Assembly (NCBI GenBank): GCA_030838445.1
Contig: JAUZFQ010000069.1
Location: forward strand, 1 to 36,430
Direction of reading: 5' to 3'
Length of the DNA stretch: 36,430 bases
Source: Pyrinomonadaceae bacterium
GTDB lineage: Bacteria > Acidobacteriota > Blastocatellia > Pyrinomonadales > Pyrinomonadaceae
In this document: one piece after another, positions 7,748-14,591 of the stretch
How the letters are laid out: each line of letters starts with the position of its first letter
Position numbering within the stretch: the first letter of the stretch is position 1
Made by a program: the position numbers and the translations under genes
Notes under the pieces: generated by a model
The model's database searches: none
What the model was told of the DNA's origin: nothing
The model's input: only the letters and a program-made list of their open reading frames with translations

Positions 7748-8328
7748 TACTGCCCCTCCCATTTCTCGACGCGCGCTTTGAACGCGGCGCGCAGTTCGTC
7801 AATCGTTAAGTAGACGAGACGGCCGCCGGTGAACAGTTCGTCGTGCGTCACGTCGAGTGCGGCGAAGGCGGGCGGCGGGAAGTTGTCCATCTCCTCGTCG
7901 GCGTCGAAATCCGTCTCCGCGAGGATGAGGCCGTGGAGCGCGCCGAGGAACACGTCCACGGAATACTTGCGCCCCTCGTGCTCGTAGGGGTAACGGTTCT
8001 TGCGTAGCTCGTTGGCCTCGAAGACGGAGAAGACTTCGTACTCGTACTCGTTGAGGTAGATGCTCGTGATGAGCGTGCGCGAGAAGTCGGGCGGCGCGGG
8101 CGTGTGCTTCTGCGTGAGTTTCAGCGTCCACTCGTTCGTCTGCGGCCAGCGCACTTTGCGCAGGCGCAGGCGCGTGCCCGTCAGGTAGTTGTCGGTGATC
8201 TGCGCGTGGGGGTCGTTGACCTTGAGCGCGGGCGGCAACTCGCGCAGCAGGTAGCGCCGCTCGCGCTCCACGCGTTCGTACTTCGGCGAGTGATCCGCGC
8301 TCAAGCGCCCCTTGCCGATGCCCTTCAC
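7747..8328 (-). CDS. CYTH domain protein (triphosphate tunnel metalloenzyme-like)
   Basis: A 193-residue protein of the CYTH superfamily, whose members bind triphosphates through metal ions inside a beta-tunnel (adenylate cyclase CyaB, thiamine triphosphatase, inorganic triphosphatase). The signature ExExK appears as E-R-E-R-R at residues 21-25 (VERERRYLL), with Arg for the usual Lys. It is followed by alternating charged strands such as TGTRLRLRKVRW, WTLKLTQKH, RKYSVDVFLG and LILAETDFDADEEM. The start is a GTG at 8328 that overlaps the aconitase TGA (GTGA), with AGGAG upstream inside the aconitase gene. A longer reading to 8538 would only duplicate aconitase sequence in another frame. The substrate is unknown; simple triphosphatase activity is the cautious guess. 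Confidence 0.87.
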   Translation of the reverse strand: MKGIGKGRLSADHSPKYERVERERRYLLRELPPALKVNDPHAQITDNYLTGTRLRLRKVRWPQTNEWTLKLTQKHTPAPPDFSRTLITSIYLNEYEYEVFSVFEANELRKNRYPYEHEGRKYSVDVFLGALHGLILAETDFDADEEMDNFPPPAFAALDVTHDELFTGGRLVYLTIDELRAAFKARVEKWEGQ

Positions 8329-10325
8329 GCGCCGACCAACTCCTCTTCGCGCTCGCGCAAAAACTCCTCCGGCTCGACGATGCGACCCGCAATTGCCGAC
8401 GCCGCGACCACATAAGGCGACGCGAGATAAACTTTGCCGGGGCCGCTCCTGCCCGGAAAGTTGCGGTTCTGCGTGCTCACCGTGACGGTCTCCGCAGTCT
8501 TCGACGCGCCCGGCCCCGCGTTGATGCACGCGCCGCAACTGGGGTCAATCAACTCCGCGCCCGCGCGCTCGAAAATCTCGATGTAGCCGCGTTCGCGCGC
8601 GTACTGTTTGATCTTCTGCGAGCCGAATTGCAGGTAGAGGCGCACGCCCGGCGCAACCCGCTTGCCTTGCTCGACGGCGCGCTGCAAGACCGCCGCGTAC
8701 ATGTCCATGTCGGCCATCTTGCCGCCCGTGCACGAGCCGCCGTAGGCCGCGTCAATCTTCACCTCTTCCTTGAGTTCGCTGATGTTGACGCCGTTGCGCG
8801 GGTCGCCCGGCGTCGCCACCATCGGGCGAATCTCCGCGAGGTTGATCTCGAACGTCGCGGCATACTCGGCGTCGGGGTCGCTCTGCAAGAAGCCTTTGCG
8901 AATCTCTTCAGCGTCCAGCCCGCGCGAACTGACGAGATACTGTAGCGTCACTTCGTCCGGCTCGATGATGCCGGTCGTGCCCCCGGCCTCGACGGCCATG
9001 TTGGTCAGAGTCGCGCGCTCGTCAATGGACATGCCCTTAAGTCCTTCGCCCGCGAACTCCAAGACCTGTCCGATCCCCTTGCCCTCTTTCATGTAGTCGG
9101 TCGAGAGGATTTTGAGCATCACGTCTTTGGCCGACACGTCGGCGCGCTTCTCGCCCGTCAACACGAAGCGAACCGTTTCGGGAACTTTGACGCGGATGTC
9201 TTTCGTGTACCAGGCGTTCGCCATGTCGGTCGAGCCGACGCCAAAGGCGAAGCAGCCGAGCACGCCCGCCATGCAGGTGTGCGAGTCCGTGCCGATGACG
9301 AGTTGGCCGGGCAGCGCGATGTCTTCGACGACGGCGTTGTGGCAGATGGCCTCCGAGCCTGTGGCCTCCGTGCCGCTGTAAAGTTTGATGCCCTGCTCGC
9401 GCGTGAAATCCTCCTGCGTCACGGCCAGCCCGTCGGCGCGCTCAAGCAGTCCCATCTTCTTCTTGTCGTCCGACATCACGCGCCCTAAGAAGGTTAAGTG
9501 ATCGCGGAACGCGTAGACCGACTCGGCCTCCGTCACCTGCGCGTCTTTGCCCAACGCGCCCTTGAACAGCGACTCGGCCATCGGCGTCACGTACTCGTGC
9601 GAGAAGCGCACGTCGGCCACGGCGAACAGCGCGTCGCCCGGCTTGACGGCCGCGACGCCCACGCGCCCCGCGCGCACGAAGGCGTGGCGCGCGATGATCT
9701 TCTCGACGATGTTCATCGGGCGCGGTTGTGTTTCGATGGCGGGCGGCACGGTCTCGCCCGCGAGCCGCGCCTTGTTGTAGTTGAAGAGGCCGCCGTATTC
9801 GACAATCGCCTGCGAGATCGGGTCGAGGCCGCGCGTGAACTCCGCGAGCGGAATCTCTTCGCCGCGCCGGATGCGTTCGACGAGGCCAAAGTCGGTCGAG
9901 GTCAGCAGGCCGATGTTCTGCGAGTTCTGCCCGTAGATTTTTTCGATGGTGCGGGCGATGACGAGTTCGACCCCGGCGGCGCGCTCGGCGTAGGGCGCGG
10001 TCTCGCGCGACGAGCCGCAGCCTTTCGAGAGGCCGGAGACGACCACCTTGAAGCCGCCCTGCTTCACCTCGTCCTTCTGCACCGCCGCCTCGCGCATCCC
10101 GACATAGACGTACTGGCCGAGCGTCTCGTCGTAGTAGAAGCAGACCCACCCGGGCGTGATCTCGTCGGTCGAGATGTTGTTCATCAACGGGCGTTCGGGG
10201 TCGAAGGGCAAATCCTCGCCCGCTTCGAGTTGGCGTCGGATGAGCGTCGTGTCGTCGGTCAAAAACAGGATGCGCCCGTCGAACTTGATGCGGTCGGGTC
10301 GCTTGGCGATCTTCTCTGCGGTCAT
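8325..10325 (-). CDS. Aconitase-superfamily hydro-lyase, swivel domain first
   Basis: A 666-residue iron-sulfur hydro-lyase. The LeuD-like swivel domain is at the N-terminus (about residues 40-180; NISTDEITPG at 50-59 and GSSRE at 104-108, the substrate-binding loop). The LeuC-like catalytic part follows (about 205-666). The three [4Fe-4S] ligands are visible: Cys351 in GTDSHTC and Cys597 and Cys600 in DPSCGAC. Typical AcnA/mitochondrial aconitase and the Aquifex type have the swivel last. AcnB has it early but after a HEAT-like domain absent here. The reaction is probably citrate/isocitrate isomerisation, but isopropylmalate or homoaconitate chemistry cannot be excluded. The ATG at 10325 has GAGGAG five bases upstream. 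It is the first gene of a four-gene operon and has its own TATAAT box. Confidence 0.88.
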   Translation of the reverse strand: MTAEKIAKRPDRIKFDGRILFLTDDTTLIRRQLEAGEDLPFDPERPLMNNISTDEITPGWVCFYYDETLGQYVYVGMREAAVQKDEVKQGGFKVVVSGLSKGCGSSRETAPYAERAAGVELVIARTIEKIYGQNSQNIGLLTSTDFGLVERIRRGEEIPLAEFTRGLDPISQAIVEYGGLFNYNKARLAGETVPPAIETQPRPMNIVEKIIARHAFVRAGRVGVAAVKPGDALFAVADVRFSHEYVTPMAESLFKGALGKDAQVTEAESVYAFRDHLTFLGRVMSDDKKKMGLLERADGLAVTQEDFTREQGIKLYSGTEATGSEAICHNAVVEDIALPGQLVIGTDSHTCMAGVLGCFAFGVGSTDMANAWYTKDIRVKVPETVRFVLTGEKRADVSAKDVMLKILSTDYMKEGKGIGQVLEFAGEGLKGMSIDERATLTNMAVEAGGTTGIIEPDEVTLQYLVSSRGLDAEEIRKGFLQSDPDAEYAATFEINLAEIRPMVATPGDPRNGVNISELKEEVKIDAAYGGSCTGGKMADMDMYAAVLQRAVEQGKRVAPGVRLYLQFGSQKIKQYARERGYIEIFERAGAELIDPSCGACINAGPGASKTAETVTVSTQNRNFPGRSGPGKVYLASPYVVAASAIAGRIVEPEEFLREREEELVGA

Positions 10326-10374
10326 GCTTACTCCTCGAAAATTAGTGCGTTGGAAATGAGATTCGGAAAGGGAG

Positions 10375-10380
10375 ATTATA
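10375..10380 (-). promoter_or_regulatory. -10 element of the aconitase operon promoter
   Basis: TATAAT on the minus strand lies about 50 bases before the ATG, giving a leader of about 43 bases. The matching -35 region is TCAGTT at 17 bases spacing, a weak match, so the promoter leans on its consensus -10. Confidence 0.6.
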
Positions 10381-10440
10381 ACCGATAGCCGCGGAAAAAC
10401 TGAGATGGCAGGACGGTTTCGGCGGTGGGCGACTAGCAAC

Positions 10441-10500
10441 TCATTCAACCCGACCCTTGGCAGCGAGCTTTTCAACATCAAGTTGGGTGGTTTCTGTCAT
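10441..10500 (-). other. Nineteen-codon open frame, possible gene remnant or leader peptide
   Basis: An ATG at 10500 opens a 19-residue frame (MTETTQLDVEKLAAKGRVE) with ordinary protein-like composition. A second short frame ending DEQPNIQITPPEANAQ stops six bases before it. Neither has a full-length form. They lie in a lower-GC patch between the aconitase promoter and DUF3465. They may be debris of a decayed two-gene unit, a small peptide, or chance. The rest of the 10326-10595 gap shows only the aconitase promoter and the DUF3465 ribosome region. Confidence 0.25.
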
Positions 10501-10595
10501 CTTGCCTATTGCGCGTTGGCTTCGGGCGGGGTAATTTGGATGTTGGGTTGCTCGTCAACGAACCCCCTTTCAATGCCTCACGGATCAGGTGAAAA

Positions 10596-11105
10596 ATGAA
10601 TACAACCGTCGTCCAAGACATTCCCCGCAGGCTGCGTGCGAAGGCGATACTCGTCGTCGTGGCCGGTGCATTCTTTGCCTTCGTCTCCATCTCGTGTGAC
10701 GTTGGAGGTGCGGCTACTGAACGCCGCCGCACGGCAACGGTAGATACTGAACGCCGCACGGCGACGGTAGCCGACGACAGCCAGATCAGTCGCGCGTTCG
10801 AGAGTAGGGCGAGCGATGTACAAGTCGAAGGCGAGGGCAGTGTGACCCGTGTGTTGCCGGACGATCTGGACGGGCGACAACACCAACGCTTCCTCGTTCG
10901 TCTCGCGTCGGGACAGACGGTGCTCATCGCACACAACATCGAGATCGCCCCGCGCATTGACGGACTAAAGGAAGGCGACAGCGTGAGCTTTTACGGCGAG
11001 TATGTCTGGAACGAAAAAGGCGGGGTCATTCATTGGACGCACCATGACCCGCAGGGTCGGCACGTCGCAGGTTGGGTCAAACACAATAATAAGACGTTTA
11101 AGTAA
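10596..11105 (+). CDS. DUF3465 domain protein, probably exported
   Basis: A 169-residue protein. Residues 17-34 form a hydrophobic signal-like segment ending SISC, which could be a weak lipoprotein site. A spacer contains a tandem duplication, TERRRTATV then TERRTATV (about residues 41-59). From about residue 75 on it matches DUF3465 closely in pattern: HQRFLVRLASGQTVLIAHNI, GDSVSFYGEYVWN, KGGVIHWTHHDPQGRH, GWVKHN. DUF3465 is a small beta-rich domain of unknown function; I know it mainly from proteobacteria. Its DNA is less GC-rich than its neighbours, consistent with acquisition. CAGGTGAAAA before the ATG is a modest ribosome site. It stands alone and converges on a small lipoprotein gene. 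Confidence 0.82.
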   Translation: MNTTVVQDIPRRLRAKAILVVVAGAFFAFVSISCDVGGAATERRRTATVDTERRTATVADDSQISRAFESRASDVQVEGEGSVTRVLPDDLDGRQHQRFLVRLASGQTVLIAHNIEIAPRIDGLKEGDSVSFYGEYVWNEKGGVIHWTHHDPQGRHVAGWVKHNNKTFK

Positions 11106-11173
11106 CTAGCGGGGCGTCGGCGTCTGACTTCCGCGGCAGAGGCGGGAGATGTCCCCCGCCCCCGCCGTGAAAA

Positions 11174-11596
11174 TTAAAATTCGCAGCCCATGGATTTCAT
11201 TGATGCGCGCGCGGATTCGGTCGCCTGCTTGCAGGCTTGCGCCAGGCTCGCCTTAGTCTGCGGGTTGGCGGCGAGGTCGCGCCAAGACTTGCGCGTCTGC
11301 GCCAAGGTGGACTCGTACTGCGCCCGCGCCGCCGCAGGGACTTTGGAGGAGACGCAGGTTTCGTACTTCGCGAGGTAATCGTCGCATTCGGGGACGCCGA
11401 TCTTATCGCCTGCGGCGGCGACGGTGGCGGCTGGCGTCGCGGCGGTGTTCGTCGCGGCCTTACCGGCGTTGGAGTTGGCGGCCGGGGCGTTGGTCGCGGG
11501 CGCGTTGTTCGAGTTGGAAGAGTATCCGCCGCACGCCGCCAACAAGAGCGCGCAAGAGACACAGAACGAGAGTGTTAAGAAGAGTCTTTTTAGCAT
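11174..11596 (-). CDS. Small secreted lipoprotein with four-cysteine C-terminal domain
   Basis: A 140-residue predicted lipoprotein. A positively charged start and hydrophobic stretch (MLKRLFLTLSFCVSCALLLA) end in the lipobox LAAC, with the lipidated cysteine at residue 22. A long Ala/Asn/Thr-rich linker (about 25-67) follows, then a helical domain with four cysteines: VPECDDYLAKYETC, then QACKQ and SMGCEF. This CX8C...C...C layout suggests two disulfides. I do not recognise a named family. The role is unknown, and the location is probably the periplasmic face of a membrane. AGGA lies eight bases before the ATG. Confidence 0.8.
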   Translation of the reverse strand: MLKRLFLTLSFCVSCALLLAACGGYSSNSNNAPATNAPAANSNAGKAATNTAATPAATVAAAGDKIGVPECDDYLAKYETCVSSKVPAAARAQYESTLAQTRKSWRDLAANPQTKASLAQACKQATESARASMKSMGCEF

Positions 11597-11668
11597 CTGG
11601 GTTGTCCTGAGAGTTCAGGCCGGCGGGGGTCGGCTAAACCTGTCGCATAAGGATGGTAAAGCGCGTGC

Positions 11669-11697
11669 ATCATACACGAAGAGAGGGCGGCTTGGAA
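11669..11697 (-). promoter_or_regulatory. Candidate promoter of the small lipoprotein gene
   Basis: On the minus strand TTCCAA (11692-11697) and TATGAT (11669-11674) are 17 bases apart, about 75 bases upstream of the ATG. The -10 is good; the -35 matches consensus at only three positions. Confidence 0.4.
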
Positions 11698-11774
11698 TGA
11701 TTTAAAGCGCGGCCGCGACGCGAAAATTTCGCCGCCCGTCAACGCGCCCGTCGCCGGTCTCGGAGCGCGGCGCG

Positions 11775-13043
11775 CTACTCGTACCTGAGCGCCTCGATGG
11801 GGTTCAGGCGCGCGGCCTTCCACGCAGGCCACAGGCCGAAGCCGACGCCGAGCGCCACCGAGACGGCGAAGCCCACGACGGGTGCCCAGACGGGAATGTA
11901 GGTCGGCATGACGGTGCGGATGAGGAGCGCGATGAGCGAACCGAGGACGATGCCGATCACGCCGCCGAGTCCGGTGAGCGTCGCGGCCTCGATCAGAAAT
12001 TGCGTCACGATGTCGCGGCGGCGCGCGCCGATGGCCTTGCGGATGCCGATCTCGCGCGTGCGTTCAGTCACCGATACCAACATGATGTTCATCACGCCGA
12101 TGCCGCCGATGAGCAGGCCGACGCTTGATATGGCGACCATCAGGGCGAAGACGCCGCCCGTGATCGCGCCGAACTGCTGGATGATCTGATCCGAAGTCTG
12201 CACGCCGAAGTTGTCAGGCTTATCCGAAGGCACGCGCCGACGCCGCCTGAGCACCTCGCGCATCTCTTCGAGCGCCTGGTTCATCTTGCCCGGCTCGGCC
12301 TGCGCCATGATGAAGTTGTCTTCCACGTCCGGGTAGAGACGCTGCAAGGTCAGGTAGGGCAGGTAGACGGCCTTGTTCTCGTTGTTCGGGTCTTCCGCGC
12401 CGACGAGGAAAATTTCGCGCTCGGCGAGGACTCCGACGATGCGATAATAACGCCCGTCAATCATCAACTCTTGTTCGAGCGCGCCCGTGTAAGGAAAGAG
12501 CGTGTTCGCCACGTCGCGCCCGATGACGGCCACGTCGGCCCGGCGCGCGTTCTCCTCGTCGGTGAAATAGCGGCCTTCGGCAATCGTCGTCACGCCCATG
12601 CGGAAGTAGGTGGGCAGCGTGCCCTGCACGGTCGCGTTGGTCATCTCGATCTCGCGGCGACGCACGTTGACGCGTTCGGTGAAAGGGCCGCCCGTGAAGT
12701 CAACCGGCGACATGAAGGGCGCGGCGTAAGTGACCGAAGGGCACTCGGCCTGAAGCGCGAGCGCGTCTTCGTAGCTGAGCGGCTTGCGCATGCGCTCCTC
12801 GGCGGTCGGGTTGAAGTTGAAGCCGGGGTCGAAGCGGTAGGCGTAAACCGAGTTCGTGCCGAACGACTCGATCTCCTTCGAGACGCGCGCGTCAATCCCC
12901 GCGACGAACGCCGCGATCACGATGACCGTCATCGTCCCCACCACGACGCCGAGAATGGTCAGGAACGAACGCAGCTTGTGCTGCCACAGCGTATCCAACG
13001 CCATCAGCAAATTTTCGTAAACGTCGCTGCGAAAAAGTTTCAT
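11775..13043 (-). CDS. MacB/FtsX-type ABC transporter permease
   Basis: A 422-residue permease of the MacB class. One N-terminal membrane helix (HKLRSFLTILGVVVGTMTVIVIAAFV, about residues 23-48) is followed by a large extracytoplasmic MacB-type domain to about 285. The FtsX domain then has three helices, beginning with the conserved VMNIMLVSVTERTREIGIRKAIGAR. These proteins transmit force from a cytoplasmic ATPase to a periplasmic domain to move lipoproteins, peptides or drugs outward. No ATPase or membrane-fusion gene is adjacent, so the partner must be elsewhere. No Shine-Dalgarno sequence precedes the ATG; a heptamer array lies about 10 bases upstream. It is probably cotranscribed with the similar permease upstream. 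Confidence 0.9.
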   Translation of the reverse strand: MKLFRSDVYENLLMALDTLWQHKLRSFLTILGVVVGTMTVIVIAAFVAGIDARVSKEIESFGTNSVYAYRFDPGFNFNPTAEERMRKPLSYEDALALQAECPSVTYAAPFMSPVDFTGGPFTERVNVRRREIEMTNATVQGTLPTYFRMGVTTIAEGRYFTDEENARRADVAVIGRDVANTLFPYTGALEQELMIDGRYYRIVGVLAEREIFLVGAEDPNNENKAVYLPYLTLQRLYPDVEDNFIMAQAEPGKMNQALEEMREVLRRRRRVPSDKPDNFGVQTSDQIIQQFGAITGGVFALMVAISSVGLLIGGIGVMNIMLVSVTERTREIGIRKAIGARRRDIVTQFLIEAATLTGLGGVIGIVLGSLIALLIRTVMPTYIPVWAPVVGFAVSVALGVGFGLWPAWKAARLNPIEALRYE

Positions 13044-13054
13044 AACTAAAGACC

Positions 13055-13163
13055 GTCCGTTGTCAGTAGTCCGTTGTCAGTTGTTTTCGTGTGACCCGAT
13101 GTAGGTCTTAATCTTCAAAGCGTAAGCCGACCGACCACATACAACGGATAACTGACTACTGAC
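13055..13163. repeat. Heptamer-built inverted repeat E (units GTCCGTT and GTCAGTN alternating)
   Basis: The left arm (13055-13089) alternates GTCCGTT, GTCAGTA, GTCCGTT, GTCAGTT and a degenerate fifth unit. The right arm (13143-13163) is the complement, AACGGAT, AACTGAC, TACTGAC. The arms are separated by about 53 unique bases. It fills most of the gap between two tandem permease genes, and its right arm ends six bases from the upstream gene's stop codon. Confidence 0.85.
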
Positions 13164-13168
13164 AAATT

Positions 13169-14398
13169 TCAATCAGCCCGGAGAGCTTCGATGGGGTCGA
13201 GAGCCGCCGCCTTCCACGCCGGGTAGACGCCGGAGATCATGCCGACGCTGCCGGAGACGATGAGCGCCGCCGCGACGGCCACCCACGGGAGCGCGGTGGG
13301 GACGGGCGTGAGCGCCGCCACGAGCGTCGAGAGCAGGTAGGCGATGCCGACGCCAATGCCGCCGCCGAGGAGCGAGAGCATCGTTGACTCGGCCAAAAAC
13401 TGTTTCAGGATGTCGCCGCGGCGCGCGCCGATTGACTTGCGGATGCCGATCTCCTTCGTGCGCTCCGTCACCGAGACGAGCATGATATTCATGATCACGA
13501 TGCCCCCGACGACGAGCGAGATCGAGGTGACGCCGACGGCGGCCAGTTGGATCGTGCCGAAGATTTTGTCGCGCAGTTCGTTGATCGCGTCGGGCGTGAC
13601 GATGCCGAAGTTGTCCGGTTCGCCGGGGGCGAGTCTGCGCCGCGCGCGCATCACGACGCGGGCTTCGTCAATGGCGTCGAGGTAGGCGGCCGGGCTGGCC
13701 GAGGTCGCGCTGATCGAGATTGAGCGACGCGAGCCGTAGAGCGCGAGGAAGGTCGAGAGCGGAACGGCGACGTACATGTCGCGCGACTGCCCGAAGACCG
13801 AGCCGAGTTCTTTGCCGACGCCGAGCACCTGAAAGGGGCGGCCGTCCACCCGGATGAACTGGCCGAGCGGATCGTTGGTGGGGAAAAGTTTTTCCGCCAC
13901 GTCCGCGCCGATGAAACAGACGGCGCGGCGCGAGTCGTCTTCCGCGCGCGTGAAGTAGCGACCCGCGTTCGCCTCGATGCGTTCGATCTCGGCGACGTTG
14001 GCGGTGGTCGCGCTGACGCGGATACGCATGAGCGTCGTCGCGCCGAACTTCACGTCGCCGACCGTCTCTTCCTTCCCGCCGATCTCGGCGAGCGCGTGGC
14101 CGCTCCGCGCGCGCAACGCTTCGAGGTCTTCGAGCGTCACGTCGCGGTTGCGCCGCCGCGCGGCGTTCAGAGCCTCGACGCTGGAAAAGTCTTCGATGGA
14201 ATACTTCTGCACGGCGAAGGCGTTCGTGCCGATGTTGGCGATCTTCTCGTCAACGTAAGTGTTGAAGCCTTCGATGAGCGAGACGACGACGATGACGGTC
14301 GCCACGCCGAAGATGACGCCGAGCAGCGTGAGGAACGACCGCAGCTTGTGAGACAGGATCGAAGATAAGGCCAGCTTTAACGCTTCGGTGAAAGGCAC
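13169..14398 (-). CDS. MacB/FtsX-type ABC transporter permease
   Basis: A 409-residue paralogue of the preceding permease with the same plan. A membrane helix after HKLRSFLTLLGVIFGVATVIVV (about residues 17-42) leads to a MacB periplasmic domain. Three C-terminal FtsX helices follow, starting VIMNIMLVSVTERTKEIGIRKSIGAR. The start is GTG at 14398 with AGAGGT eight bases upstream. Two such permeases in a row suggest a heterodimeric transporter, or two pumps sharing an ATPase encoded elsewhere. The cargo cannot be inferred. The start faces the AAA+ gene on the other strand across 193 bases. Confidence 0.9.
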   Translation of the reverse strand: MPFTEALKLALSSILSHKLRSFLTLLGVIFGVATVIVVVSLIEGFNTYVDEKIANIGTNAFAVQKYSIEDFSSVEALNAARRRNRDVTLEDLEALRARSGHALAEIGGKEETVGDVKFGATTLMRIRVSATTANVAEIERIEANAGRYFTRAEDDSRRAVCFIGADVAEKLFPTNDPLGQFIRVDGRPFQVLGVGKELGSVFGQSRDMYVAVPLSTFLALYGSRRSISISATSASPAAYLDAIDEARVVMRARRRLAPGEPDNFGIVTPDAINELRDKIFGTIQLAAVGVTSISLVVGGIVIMNIMLVSVTERTKEIGIRKSIGARRGDILKQFLAESTMLSLLGGGIGVGIAYLLSTLVAALTPVPTALPWVAVAAALIVSGSVGMISGVYPAWKAAALDPIEALRAD

Positions 14399-14518
14399 GG
14401 GGGAATACCTCTGACGTGTCGGCCGGGAGAGCCGCGAACTTTAATGATCAATACGCCCGCGTGGGTGGGAAGTTTCATCACTCCCGGCGCATGCGAAGCA
14501 TTGTCTCAGTATTTCCGG

Positions 14519-14546
14519 TTGCTTTCAAAGTGGCGGGTGTTAATAT
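14519..14546 (+). promoter_or_regulatory. Promoter of the AAA+ gene
   Basis: TTGCTT (14519-14524) and TAATAT (14541-14546) are 16 bases apart, about 45 bases ahead of the ATG. No strong ribosome site lies between this promoter and the start codon. Confidence 0.55.
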
Positions 14547-14591
14547 TTTGCGTCGCTGATTCTTCTGCCTTGAAACGATGTCGCTTTTCCC

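Noticed and set aside
11141-11162. Hairpin GGCGGG...CCCGCC as a terminator between convergent genes
   Set aside because: The stem is short and imperfect and no T-run follows on either strand.
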